Assembly: GCA_963741565.1 (NCBI GenBank)
Contig: CAVUIK010000008.1
Span: forward strand, 806,001-870,000
Length of the DNA stretch: 64,000 bases
DNA from: Ga0077555 sp963741565
GTDB lineage: Bacteria > Pseudomonadota > Alphaproteobacteria > Rhizobiales > Hyphomicrobiaceae
Direction: 5' to 3'
Each line of letters starts with the position of its first letter. Within the stretch, counting starts at the first letter, position 1. Positions 8,221 through 16,568 of this stretch are shown piece after piece. The notes under the pieces are model-generated. The model had not been told where the DNA came from. It saw only the letters and a list, made by a program, of their open reading frames with translations, and searched no databases. A program made the position numbers and the translations under genes.

Positions 8221-8823
8221 ATGCCCACGATCACCTACTTCATGACCTTGAACAGCCCGTGGACCTATCTCGGTAGCGCAAAGCTCGCCGAGCTTGCGCA
8301 GCAGCGCGGCTATTCGGTCGATATCAAGCCGACGAAGTTTGGCGTGGTCTTTCCGCAAACAGGCGGCCTGCCGCTACCAAAACGCGCGCCGGCCCGCCAA
8401 GCCTACCGGCTGCAGGAATTGAAGCGCTGGCGCGAGGTGCGCGGGCTGCCGCTCACCATCCAACCGAAGCATTTCCCGTCCGACGAGACGGCCGGAACGC
8501 GCCTGCTGATCGCTGCCAAGCTGCAGGGCCGGGACGCACACCGCCTCGCCACCGAGCTCGGCCGCGCGATTTGGGAGCGGGAGGAAAACCTCGGCGAGTG
8601 GAGCGTGGTGCAGGCCGCGGCCCAGCGCGCCGGTCTCGACGCTGACGCCATCCGCAAGGCCGGGCCGCCGGACGCCGAAATCGACGCCCTTCATGACGGC
8701 TACACGGCGGACGCGCTCGCCAAGGGCGTCTTCGGCGCGCCGACGTACTATCTCGATTCCGGCGAGTTCTTCTGGGGCCAGGATCGTCTCGAATTGCTCG
8801 AGCGGGCGCTCACCAAAGCCTGA
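8221..8823 (+). CDS. 2-hydroxychromene-2-carboxylate isomerase family (DsbA/kappa-GST fold)
   Basis: A 200-residue thioredoxin-fold protein of the NahD/kappa glutathione transferase group. The N-terminal motif NSPWTYLGSAKLAEL places a serine where DsbA has its CXXC. The C-terminal segment GVFGAPTYYLDSGEFFWGQDRLELLERAL is diagnostic. Family members use glutathione to isomerise 2-hydroxychromene-2-carboxylate in naphthalene breakdown, but many act elsewhere. It is convergent with the lyase gene on the other strand. Confidence 0.85.
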   Translation: MPTITYFMTLNSPWTYLGSAKLAELAQQRGYSVDIKPTKFGVVFPQTGGLPLPKRAPARQAYRLQELKRWREVRGLPLTIQPKHFPSDETAGTRLLIAAKLQGRDAHRLATELGRAIWEREENLGEWSVVQAAAQRAGLDADAIRKAGPPDAEIDALHDGYTADALAKGVFGAPTYYLDSGEFFWGQDRLELLERALTKA

Positions 8824-8840
8824 AGCCACCCCATCGGACT

Positions 8841-8866
8841 GCGCGGCCCGCAACAAATGGCCGCGC
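8841..8866. terminator. Hairpin between convergent genes
   Basis: Perfect 8-base stem gcgcggcc / ggccgcgc with a 10-base loop between the isomerase stop (8823) and the lyase stop (8883). It is correctly placed to end transcription from both sides, but there is no T-run on either strand. Confidence 0.35.
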
Positions 8867-8882
8867 CAGTGACTTGCAGCAG

Positions 8883-9737
8883 TTACTTCCAGCGCAGCTC
8901 CAGCGGCGACATCCAGACTTTTTGCGACGCACCGGCCACGGCGACCTCACGCAGGCGGCCCATCACCGTCGTCTCCGCCAGCACTCCCGTGATGACGCCA
9001 CCTGGCGCGTCCTGGTAGAGGACGGTGTCGTTTTCGAACTGCAGGACATCGTCAATCCAGACGCGAACGACGCCGTTGGCCTTCCCCGGCTCGTTGAGGA
9101 CGACCTCCTGCTGGATCGCCACCCAGCGGCCCCGCGGCATCTTGAACTCATGCTTCGCGTTCAACAGCGGCGTCCAATCCTGCTTGCCGTTGAGGCTCGT
9201 GTGGACGTCCAGAATACCCTGCTCGTTCAGCTGCAGCCGCGCGGAAAACAGCGGCGTGTCGCTGACCTTCTCTGGATTGGCGCCCATCAAGCCCGGCAGC
9301 CGCCCGGTCGCGCCGAAATCGAACTTCTCCGGCAGGAACACTGCGTAGCTGAGGCAGCTGGCGGTGGTCCGCTTGAGCGACTGCGGCGACCAGACGTAGC
9401 CGATACCCGGCTTGGTTTCGGCATTGTCCCTGTCGCGCGGCACGTGATCGAGCTTCAGCTCCAGCGCGGCCGGCGCCGGACCGTTCTTCAGTTTGACGAC
9501 CTGGGCGCCGCCGAGGAGTCCCCAGTCGTTGCCGTTCAAGCGGGCCTGGACGTCAGCAATCGACATCGGCGCCCCGTTGATTTCGAGCGGCATCCGCGTG
9601 CCTTGCTCGTATCGCTCGGTGCACATCGGCGCATCGTCCGTGATGACGAGCGACCGAACCACGGTCCCGAGCGACGCCGCCACCATCAGCAGCGCAGCGC
9701 CGTTGAAGGCAATGACTTTTGTGCTGGGCAATTTCAT
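8883..9737 (-). CDS. Polysaccharide lyase family 14-like (alginate/glucuronan lyase fold) protein
   Basis: 284 residues: an N-terminal hydrophobic segment (residues 8-31, probable signal peptide or anchor) and then a beta-jelly-roll domain. The segment YAVFLPEKFDFGATGRLPGLMG resembles the PL14 signature in which a Y-x-V-F-P-x-x-F-D stretch precedes G-K-L-P-G-L. PL14 enzymes cleave alginate or glucuronan by beta-elimination. Its place as the last gene after alg44-alg8-algD homologues and a type I secretion system fits trimming or release of a uronate polymer, much as AlgL (PL5) does in Pseudomonas. I have not verified catalytic residues, so a non-catalytic binding role remains possible. Confidence 0.65.
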   Translation of the reverse strand: MKLPSTKVIAFNGAALLMVAASLGTVVRSLVITDDAPMCTERYEQGTRMPLEINGAPMSIADVQARLNGNDWGLLGGAQVVKLKNGPAPAALELKLDHVPRDRDNAETKPGIGYVWSPQSLKRTTASCLSYAVFLPEKFDFGATGRLPGLMGANPEKVSDTPLFSARLQLNEQGILDVHTSLNGKQDWTPLLNAKHEFKMPRGRWVAIQQEVVLNEPGKANGVVRVWIDDVLQFENDTVLYQDAPGGVITGVLAETTVMGRLREVAVAGASQKVWMSPLELRWK

Positions 9738-9754
9738 CGAGGCTCTCCAGGACT

Positions 9755-10714
9755 TCAGGCGCGGAACGCGCGATTGACGTTTCGCATGATGGGATCAAGG
9801 ATCTGGTCGAGCAGCGTGCGCTCGCCGGTGAGAACGAGCATCTCGGTGCGTTGGCCGGGATGCAGTGTGAAGCGTTTCGCGATCTCGCTGCGCGGATCGT
9901 CGAGTTCAATACGGGTGAGGAAGAAGCCGACGCCCGTGCGCTTGTCCTCGACGCTGTCGGGCGAGATCCAGGCAACGCGGGCGAGCAATGGCTTTTGCTC
10001 GCGCCAGCTCAGTCCCGCGAGCCAGACCTTGGTGCGCTGGCCGGGCTTGACCATGTCGATGAGCGCTGGTGACAGTCGGCCCTCGATCACGAGGCGCTCG
10101 TCCTGTGGGATGATTTCGGCAATGATGGCACCGGCCGCTACGATCTCACCTTCACCGCGGACGGCCAGCGTCAACAGCCGGCCGCCGACCGGAGCCCGGA
10201 CCTCCGACAGGCGAAGCTCTTGCTCGGCCATCGAGATGCGCGCCTGAACGCCCGCGATCTCCTTGTCGACGTCGGCGAGCTGCCGCTCCAGTGCGAACAC
10301 CCGGGATCGCGGCGCCAGCTGGCGATTGTAAAGATCGGTGACTGTCGCCGCTTCCTGGCTGATCAGGGCAAGCTGCCGGCGGGCTGCCTGCGCCTGGGTG
10401 CGCAGCGCATTGATCTGCTCGTCGACGGACGACGTGTCCAGGCTGATTACCAGGTCTCCGGCCTTGACCTCGGCGCCTTCCTTCACATGGAGCCGGCCGA
10501 CCCGGCCGCCCTTCGAATGCTGAACCGGCTTCGACTTCGTCTCCACGATGATCGCGCCGGAGAGCGAAGCGCCCTTATCGATCGGAACGGTCGCCGATAC
10601 GCCGACGCAGGCGCCGAGAAACACCGTGATCACGGCAATGCCGCACAGCACGGGCGTGCGGATGCTGAGCCGGGCGTCGGGTCGAGTCGCTCGCGAAGGA
10701 GTGGCGTTGTTCAT
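9755..10714 (-). CDS. Type I secretion membrane fusion protein (HlyD/PrtE family)
   Basis: 319 residues: a cytoplasmic tail, one membrane segment (about 22-42), a biotinyl-lipoyl-like half (SKGGRVGRLHVKEGAEVKAGDLVISLD), a coiled-coil hairpin (about 105-170), and a beta-barrel ending LHPGQRTEMLVLTGERTLLDQILDPI, typical of type I adaptors. It is shorter than HlyD or PrtE (about 430-480) because the coiled coil is short. It follows the ABC gene by 13 bases, so they form one unit. It would bridge the inner-membrane ABC protein to a TolC-like outer-membrane channel, which is not in this window. Confidence 0.88.
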   Translation of the reverse strand: MNNATPSRATRPDARLSIRTPVLCGIAVITVFLGACVGVSATVPIDKGASLSGAIIVETKSKPVQHSKGGRVGRLHVKEGAEVKAGDLVISLDTSSVDEQINALRTQAQAARRQLALISQEAATVTDLYNRQLAPRSRVFALERQLADVDKEIAGVQARISMAEQELRLSEVRAPVGGRLLTLAVRGEGEIVAAGAIIAEIIPQDERLVIEGRLSPALIDMVKPGQRTKVWLAGLSWREQKPLLARVAWISPDSVEDKRTGVGFFLTRIELDDPRSEIAKRFTLHPGQRTEMLVLTGERTLLDQILDPIMRNVNRAFRA

Positions 10715-10727
10715 CGCTTGTCCCCGA

Positions 10728-12416
10728 TCATTTCACAAGCGACGCAGGCGCGCCGGACATGGAGCCGCGTTGCATGCGCGCAAGCACATCCCGGGCCGGA
10801 CCGAACGCGAGAACGGCCCCTTCATTGAGCAATACGATCCGGTCCGCCAACGTGAGCAGGCGCTGATCCTGGGTCGCGAGAACGAGGCTCGTTCCCGAGC
10901 GCTTGAGCACCTCGAGCACCTTGACCAGCGCGCGCACGCTGCCGCCGTCGAGGCCGAGCTCGGGCTCGTCGAGCACGATGATTTTTGGATCGCCGAACGC
11001 GGCGCGAGCCATCGCCACGGCACGCCGCTCGCGAAGTGACAGTCCCTCGCCGCCCGCGCCGATCAGCGTGTCATAACCGTTCGGCAGTGCCGCGATCGTC
11101 TCGTGCACCCCGACCCGCAGCCCTGCGCGCGCAACCGCCATCAGCGACGCCTCGCGGAACCGCGCGATGTTGTCGTGGACCGTGCCCTCGATCAGCATGG
11201 AATCGTCCGGCAGATAGCCAATCGGCAAGATCCCGTCGCTGCGCTGCCAGCGCGCAGTCGGCACCCCATCGAGAGCCGTTGAGCCGACCTGCGGGTCCGA
11301 CGCTCCAGCGATCACGGCGGCGAGCGTCGATTTGCCGGCGCCGTTCGGCCCGACGATGGCCAGCGTCTCGCCCGGCACCACGGCCAGACTGACGTTCTTG
11401 AGCGACGGCGTGCGGCGCGTCGGATGATAGAACGTCACATCGGTCATAATGAGATGGCCGGACGGCCGCTCTGACTCCCTCGTGATCAGTGGGGCCGTCA
11501 CATCGGCCACGTGCGCCTTCAGCCGGCGATACGCCGTGAATGCCGAGCCGAGCGCCTTGAAGGCCGACACCGACATCTCCAGCGGCGCCAGCGCGCGCGC
11601 CAGCAAGATCGCCGCCGCAACCAGCGCGCCAGGCGATAGCTCGCCACGAATGACCAGCCAAGCGCCCACGGCATAGACGCCGATCTGGGCCGCGGTCCGG
11701 GTCGCGCGCGCGACCGCCTTGATGAAGCTTGTGCGCTTGCCGAGTGAATAGGCGCCCGCAATGTGCGTGCGATTGAACGCTTCCCACTGCTCGCTGGCCC
11801 CCTTGGTCAGCCCGAGTGCTCCGACGGTTTGCGCTCTGCCCGTCACCGTCCGCCACCACTGCTCGGTTTTCTCAATCGCCTGCTGCGTCTCGCGCAACAG
11901 CGTACCGGTCGTCAGGCTCAGCAGTGAGCCCGCGATCAGCAGGATGAGCGCTGTCACCAGACCGACCATGCCGATCAGCGGATGCAGCAGCGCCAGTGAC
12001 ACCAGGAACAGTGGTGTCCAGGGCGCATCGAACAGCGCGTTGATGAGGGGCCCGGTCAGGAACGACCTCAACGTGGCCAAGGACTTGAGTTCGGCTTGCA
12101 TATCCCGTGGCGCGAGGCCGGCCTTCAAGCCGTTGTCCAGCAGATGCTGACCAAGCACGTGATCGAGCCATAGCCCAGCGCGCAGCAGGATTCGGTCGCG
12201 GATCATCTCGAGCAGCATCAGGGCCAGCAGCGTGGCTCCGGCCATGCCGGTCAACAGAATGAGCGTCTCGATACTGCCGGACGGAACCACCGTCTCGAAA
12301 ACCTGCAGCGTATAAATCGGCGTGGCCAGCATCAACGCATTGATGCAGCCGCTGAACAAGAACGCGACAAGAAGTGCGCGCCGCACCTGTTTCAGTAGTC
12401 GCCGGGATGTACGCAT
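10728..12416 (-). CDS. Type I secretion ABC transporter/ATPase (PrtD family)
   Basis: 562 residues: six-helix ABC transmembrane domain (about 10-300) and nucleotide-binding domain with Walker A GPNGAGKST (356-364) and Walker B IIVLDEPELGLD (ending near 490). The signature, LSGGQ in the family, reads LSLRE (GEGLSLRERRAVAMARA), which is unusual. Start at ATG 12416 is preferred over a 37-codon longer frame because GGAAAG sits about 5 bases upstream and the protein then begins at the membrane domain. No N-terminal peptidase domain is present, as in exporters of RTX proteins with C-terminal signals. Probable cargo: the two RTX proteins encoded directly upstream. Confidence 0.88.
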   Translation of the reverse strand: MRTSRRLLKQVRRALLVAFLFSGCINALMLATPIYTLQVFETVVPSGSIETLILLTGMAGATLLALMLLEMIRDRILLRAGLWLDHVLGQHLLDNGLKAGLAPRDMQAELKSLATLRSFLTGPLINALFDAPWTPLFLVSLALLHPLIGMVGLVTALILLIAGSLLSLTTGTLLRETQQAIEKTEQWWRTVTGRAQTVGALGLTKGASEQWEAFNRTHIAGAYSLGKRTSFIKAVARATRTAAQIGVYAVGAWLVIRGELSPGALVAAAILLARALAPLEMSVSAFKALGSAFTAYRRLKAHVADVTAPLITRESERPSGHLIMTDVTFYHPTRRTPSLKNVSLAVVPGETLAIVGPNGAGKSTLAAVIAGASDPQVGSTALDGVPTARWQRSDGILPIGYLPDDSMLIEGTVHDNIARFREASLMAVARAGLRVGVHETIAALPNGYDTLIGAGGEGLSLRERRAVAMARAAFGDPKIIVLDEPELGLDGGSVRALVKVLEVLKRSGTSLVLATQDQRLLTLADRIVLLNEGAVLAFGPARDVLARMQRGSMSGAPASLVK

Positions 12417-12623
12417 TACACTTTCCGTTGACGCAGACGATCGGGCCCGCCGGACGGCCTGCGCGATCAGATCCACTTTCGCACGGAGGATTAAAGAATT
12501 ATTGAACCTGACGATCGTGATCGGCACATCACGCAGGATCAGATGTAAATGCGCGTTAAGAACTAGGCGATCGCAGACAAACGCACGGGGATGGCATGAC
12601 CGCCCCCGCGCGCACCGTCCTTG

Positions 12624-13784
12624 TTACGCGAGGATCAATCCGTCTGAGGCCCAGGCTTGTGCCGAATCCGCTTGGACGCCCTGCAGCATGACGACATCGA
12701 CGAATCGGTCGCCCATCAGCACGGAGACCATCGTGCCGCCGTCCAGCATCGTCATATGAACGACGTCATCCAGGTTCGCCACGTCGGTCTTGACGAAATC
12801 GTGCAGGTCCAGCGTGTCGTTCGCATTGAAGTCCGTGATCACGTCGACGCCCTGATGGACGCCGGCGACCATCACGTCCTTGACCAGATACTCGAAGGTA
12901 TCGTGGGCCAAGCCACCGGTGAGGATGTCGGCGCCGCCGAAGCTGCGGAAATAGTCGTCGCCGGTGCCGCCGTCGATGACGTTGACGTTCTTGTCGCCGC
13001 GCAGGGTGTCGCTGAAGTGCGAGCCGACTACCTTCTCGACATTCCAAACCGTGTCCGAACCGGCGCCCGTCATGACATGCTTGTGCAGGTCGACGGACAT
13101 GGCGTTGGCGGCTTTCGAAAGATCGAGCGTATCGAATCCGATACCGCCGTCATAGGCATCGTCACCCGCCTCGGCGATCATCAGGTCGTCGCCCTTGCCG
13201 CCGATGATCTGATCGTTGCCGTCGCCGCCCCAGAGCGCGTCCTGGCCATCGCCGCCATCGAGAACATCATCACCCGCGTCGCCCCACACCGTATCGTCTC
13301 CGGCCTCGCCGAAGACCATGTCGTTGTCAGCTCCACCACGAACCGAGTCGCTGTCGCCGCCGGCGCGGATCGTGTCGTTACCGTCGCCGCCGTTGATCAC
13401 ATCAAAACCCGAACCGGCCGAAATGTCGTCGGCGCCTTCGTTGCCGTACACGACATCGTCGCCGGAACCGCCAATCAGGCTCTCGTCGCCCGAACCACCA
13501 TTCAGGATGTCGTGGCCCGATCCGCCCGACAGTTGATCGTTGCCGGCATCTCCCCAGAGGATGTCATTGCCCGAGCTGCCATCGAGGATATCGTCGCCCA
13601 ATCCGCCGATTAGCGTATCATTGCCAAATCCACCGCCGATCGTATCGTTTCCCTCACCGCCATTGATTTCGTCATCACCTTCCGCGCCGCGGATCACGTC
13701 ATCGCCGAGATCGCCCGTGATCTGGTCTTGCAGGTTGGTCCCGACGAGTGTGTCGTTACCGATGGTCCCCAGGATCGTTGCCAT
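12624..13784 (-). CDS. RTX (hemolysin-type calcium-binding repeat) protein 1
   Basis: 386 residues, acidic. Roughly twenty glycine/aspartate nonapeptides of the GGxGxDxux type run from about residue 8 to 220 (for example GGEGNDTIGG, GGFGNDTLIG), forming a calcium-binding beta-roll. The C-terminal 170 residues (DTLDLSKAA... VWNVEKVVGSHFSDTLRG ... DVITDFNANDTLDLHDF ... SDGLILA) match a type I secretion C-terminal module. No catalytic domain is visible. GGAGAGG lies 7 bases before the ATG. The last 150 residues are clearly paralogous to those of RTX protein 2 next door. Likely an extracellular or surface calcium-dependent matrix protein. Confidence 0.88.
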   Translation of the reverse strand: MATILGTIGNDTLVGTNLQDQITGDLGDDVIRGAEGDDEINGGEGNDTIGGGFGNDTLIGGLGDDILDGSSGNDILWGDAGNDQLSGGSGHDILNGGSGDESLIGGSGDDVVYGNEGADDISAGSGFDVINGGDGNDTIRAGGDSDSVRGGADNDMVFGEAGDDTVWGDAGDDVLDGGDGQDALWGGDGNDQIIGGKGDDLMIAEAGDDAYDGGIGFDTLDLSKAANAMSVDLHKHVMTGAGSDTVWNVEKVVGSHFSDTLRGDKNVNVIDGGTGDDYFRSFGGADILTGGLAHDTFEYLVKDVMVAGVHQGVDVITDFNANDTLDLHDFVKTDVANLDDVVHMTMLDGGTMVSVLMGDRFVDVVMLQGVQADSAQAWASDGLILA

Positions 13785-13985
13785 AAGTTCGCCTCTCCCT
13801 CGTCTATCCCTCGTCTATCCCACCGGCCGCACCTTGATATTTCTCACTGACTTTGCGAGAAACTTCGATTGAGTTGCGCGACCGATGTTATGAGATTAGC
13901 AAAGACACTTGAACTCTGCGTGTAACGCGCCAAGACAATACAGCGATAATTTTCTCGTAATTTTATCGGTCTGGCGAAAATGAAA

Positions 13986-14011
13986 ACGGCCGCCGGTTTC
14001 CCGGCGGCCGT
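13986..14011 (-). terminator. Terminator of RTX protein 2 gene
   Basis: Perfect 11-base stem acggccgccgg / ccggcggccgt with a 4-base loop (GAAA on the minus strand), 26 bases after the stop at 14037, followed on the minus strand by ttttcatttt. A good Rho-independent terminator that separates the two RTX genes. Confidence 0.8.
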
Positions 14012-14036
14012 CGATAATCCGGATCTTCGAATGGCC

Positions 14037-16568
14037 TTAGACGAGGATCATTCCGCTCTTGAGCATCTCGGCAGCCGAGTCACTCTGCATGCCGTCGATC
14101 ACGACCACATCGACCATCCGGCCGTCGATGACAGCCGATACCATCGTGCCGCCGTCGACTTGCGTGAACATGAAGCTGTCGCCGCGGCCCTTGGTGATCT
14201 CGTGCAGATCAAGGCGGTCGCCCACCTCGAGATCCGTCACGTGATCGACACCGAGCAGCTTGCCAGTGGCCGGGTCGCGAACATCCTTCGCCATGAAGAC
14301 GAACGTGTCGCGGCCTTCGCCGCCGGTGAGCGTGTCGGCGCCGCCCATGCCGCGCAGGACGTCATCGCCCGCACCGCCGACCAGCGTTTCTGCCGCCTTG
14401 CTGCCTTTCATCATGTCGCCAAACGACGAGCCGATAACCGTCTCGAAGTTCCACATCTTGTCGACGCCCATGCCCTCGGCAACTTTGTTCGACATGTCGA
14501 TCTTCATGCCCTGCTTGGCAGCAGAGAAATCGATCGTGTCGAAACCAGACCCGCCGTTGTAGCTGTCGTCACCTTCGCCGGCGAGAACCTTGTCGTCACC
14601 CGAGTTGCCCTCGAGGACGTCATTGCCCGCACCATCAGAGACCACGTCGTTTCCGGCGTTGCCCTTGACCAGGTCATCACCGTCACCGCCGGAGACCTTG
14701 TCGTCGCCGGTGTTGCCGAACAGCTGGTCGTTGCCGACGCCGCCTTCGACGAGGTCGTTGCCCTTGCCGCCATAGACCGTATCGTTGCCTTCGTCGCCGA
14801 AGAGCTGGTCGTCGCCCGAGTTGCCCCACATCTGGTCGTTGCCCGCGCCGCCATGGAGGACGTCGTTGTCCTCGTAGGTGGCGACATGCGGCGTCGCACC
14901 GGTCGGGCGGCTACCGCCGAACATCACGTCGTCGCCCGCGTCACCGAACATGGTGTCGCTGCCGCGGCCGCCCATCATCAGGTCGTTCTGACCCGACGTC
15001 AGGGAGACGTTGATCTCGGAAGTCGCCGACAGATTGGATGAGCCTGCCGTCGATGCGACGACCTTCAACGTAAAGGCGCCCACATCGGGACCGGTCATGG
15101 TGAGACCGTCGAGGTCTTCTGCCGTCAGCGTCCACGAACCGTCACCGTTGTCGAGGCCAGCCGACAGCATTGCGCCAACCGGCACGTTGCTAACGACGAT
15201 CGACAGGGTCTCGGAACGGTTCGCGTCCACCAACCCAACCTGGATGTCGAGCGGAATGGTCACCATCGCATCCTGGTCGCCGTAGAGCAGGTCGTTGCCC
15301 GACTTGCCGTAGACTTCGTCATCGCCGGCGCCGCCATGCAGCTCATTCTGGTTTTTGTTGCCAACCAGGACCTCGTTCGTCACGACCTCATTGACGTCGA
15401 CCGTCTTGAGAGCGAGCTTGTCAGCGTTGGCAGCAGCCTCGGCAGCGGCCTTCTCGGCCTCCGCCTTTGCAGCAGCTTCAGCAGCGGCCTTCTCGGCCTC
15501 AGCCTTTGCAGCAGCTTCAGCAGCGGCCTTCTCGGCCTCAGCCTTTGCAGCGGCTTCAGCAGCGGCCTTCTCGGCCTCAGCCTTTGCAGCAGCCTCGGCA
15601 GCGGCCTTCTCGGCCTCAGCCTTTGCAGCAGCCTCGGCAGCGGCCTTCTCGGCCTCAGCCTTTGCAGCGGCTTCAGCAGCGGCCTTCTCGGCCTCAGCCT
15701 TTGCAGCAGCTTCAGCAGCGGCCTTCTCGGCCTCAGCCTTTGCAGCAGCTTCAGCAGCGGCCTTCTCGGCCTCAGCCTTTGCAGCAGCTTCAGCAGCGGC
15801 CTTCTCGGCCTCAGCCTTTGCAGCAGCCTCGGCAGCGGCCTTCTCGGCCTCAGCCTTTGCAGCAGCCTCGGCAGCGGCCTTCTCGGCCTCCGCCTTTGCA
15901 GCGGCTTCAGCAGCGGCCTTCTCGGCCTCAGCCTTTGCAGCAGCTTCAGCAGCGGCCTTCTCGGCCTCAGCTTTTGCAGCAGCTTCAGCAGCGGCCTTCT
16001 CGGCCTCAGCCTTTGCAGCAGCCTCAGCAGCGGCCTTCTCGGCAGCGGCTTTCTCGGCGGCGGCTTTCTCAGCGGCTTCCTTCTCAGCCTTTACATCGCG
16101 TCCGTTATCGGAATGGCCGTCATCATTGTGATCGCCATCGCCATGACCACGGCCGTCATGCTTGTCGTCGTCGTTGTTGCGGTCCTTGCCGTTGTCGCGA
16201 TCGTCATCGTGATCGCGGTCATCCTCATGATGGCCTCGGTCATCGTCATGATGCCGATCTTTCGCCTCATGATCGCGGCCGTTGTCGGAATGGCCGTCAT
16301 CATTGTGATCACCATCGCCATGACCGCGGCCGTCATGCTTGTCGTCGTCGTTGTTGCGCTTGTCCGAGCCGCGCTTGTCACCATCGCGATCCTTGGCCTT
16401 CGACGCATGCTCGCGATCGCCATCGGAACGGCCATCGTCCTTGCGCTCGCCGCGGCTCTCCCGCTTGCTATCGCCCTTTTCGGACGTGCCGGCCTGCCGC
16501 TTGTCCTCGTCGCGGTCGCACTGGTCATCATTCTGCTGACCGCCGCCCTGCTTTTCTTTCTTGCTCAT
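14037..16568 (-). CDS. RTX protein 2: Asp/His-rich head, long Ala-Glu-Lys helix, beta domain and RTX repeats
   Basis: 843 residues. Residues 1-145 are extremely charged (DDDKHDGRGHGDGDHNDDGHSD repeats, plausible metal binding). About 150-375 is a 13-residue repeat (KAEAEKAAAEAAA, 15 or more copies) predicted to be a single straight helix or coiled coil. Then come two RTX repeats, a cadherin/Ig-like beta domain (IPLDIQVGLVDANRSETLS...), about twelve RTX nonapeptides and the C-terminal type I secretion module shared with RTX protein 1. Start at 16568 has AGGAG 5 bases upstream; an in-frame start 57 bases earlier lacks support. No enzyme domain is visible, unlike AlgE-type secreted epimerases. 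Probable secreted structural or adhesive matrix protein. Confidence 0.88.
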   Translation of the reverse strand: MSKKEKQGGGQQNDDQCDRDEDKRQAGTSEKGDSKRESRGERKDDGRSDGDREHASKAKDRDGDKRGSDKRNNDDDKHDGRGHGDGDHNDDGHSDNGRDHEAKDRHHDDDRGHHEDDRDHDDDRDNGKDRNNDDDKHDGRGHGDGDHNDDGHSDNGRDVKAEKEAAEKAAAEKAAAEKAAAEAAAKAEAEKAAAEAAAKAEAEKAAAEAAAKAEAEKAAAEAAAKAEAEKAAAEAAAKAEAEKAAAEAAAKAEAEKAAAEAAAKAEAEKAAAEAAAKAEAEKAAAEAAAKAEAEKAAAEAAAKAEAEKAAAEAAAKAEAEKAAAEAAAKAEAEKAAAEAAAKAEAEKAAAEAAAKAEAEKAAAEAAAKAEAEKAAAEAAANADKLALKTVDVNEVVTNEVLVGNKNQNELHGGAGDDEVYGKSGNDLLYGDQDAMVTIPLDIQVGLVDANRSETLSIVVSNVPVGAMLSAGLDNGDGSWTLTAEDLDGLTMTGPDVGAFTLKVVASTAGSSNLSATSEINVSLTSGQNDLMMGGRGSDTMFGDAGDDVMFGGSRPTGATPHVATYEDNDVLHGGAGNDQMWGNSGDDQLFGDEGNDTVYGGKGNDLVEGGVGNDQLFGNTGDDKVSGGDGDDLVKGNAGNDVVSDGAGNDVLEGNSGDDKVLAGEGDDSYNGGSGFDTIDFSAAKQGMKIDMSNKVAEGMGVDKMWNFETVIGSSFGDMMKGSKAAETLVGGAGDDVLRGMGGADTLTGGEGRDTFVFMAKDVRDPATGKLLGVDHVTDLEVGDRLDLHEITKGRGDSFMFTQVDGGTMVSAVIDGRMVDVVVIDGMQSDSAAEMLKSGMILV
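15429..16045. repeat. Tandem 39-base repeat, about 15-16 copies
   Basis: The core ggccttctcggcctc recurs every 39 bases from 15448 to 16033. The unit encodes 13 residues, Ala/Glu/Lys-rich, on the minus strand. Copies differ only at a few silent positions (cag/cgg, tca/tcc), indicating recent expansion or homogenisation. It is a likely site of copy-number variation. Confidence 0.92.
16104..16358. repeat. Direct duplication of 78 bases, 177 bases apart
   Basis: 16104-16181 and 16281-16358 are the same sequence with three mismatches. Both encode the Asp/His/Gly-rich block of RTX protein 2. Confidence 0.88.

Noticed and set aside
12657..13613. Plus-strand 318-residue frame opposite RTX protein 1
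   Set aside because: Complement of the glycine/aspartate repeats; Val/Ala/Asp-rich with no recognisable domain.
15429..16045. Possible CRISPR array because of regular spacing
   Set aside because: Units are contiguous 39-base repeats without unique spacers, and they are in frame within a coding sequence.
12624..16568. Secreted mannuronan C5-epimerases of the AlgE type
   Set aside because: Attractive from context, but neither RTX protein has the right-handed beta-helix A-module; only RTX, coiled-coil and beta domains are visible.
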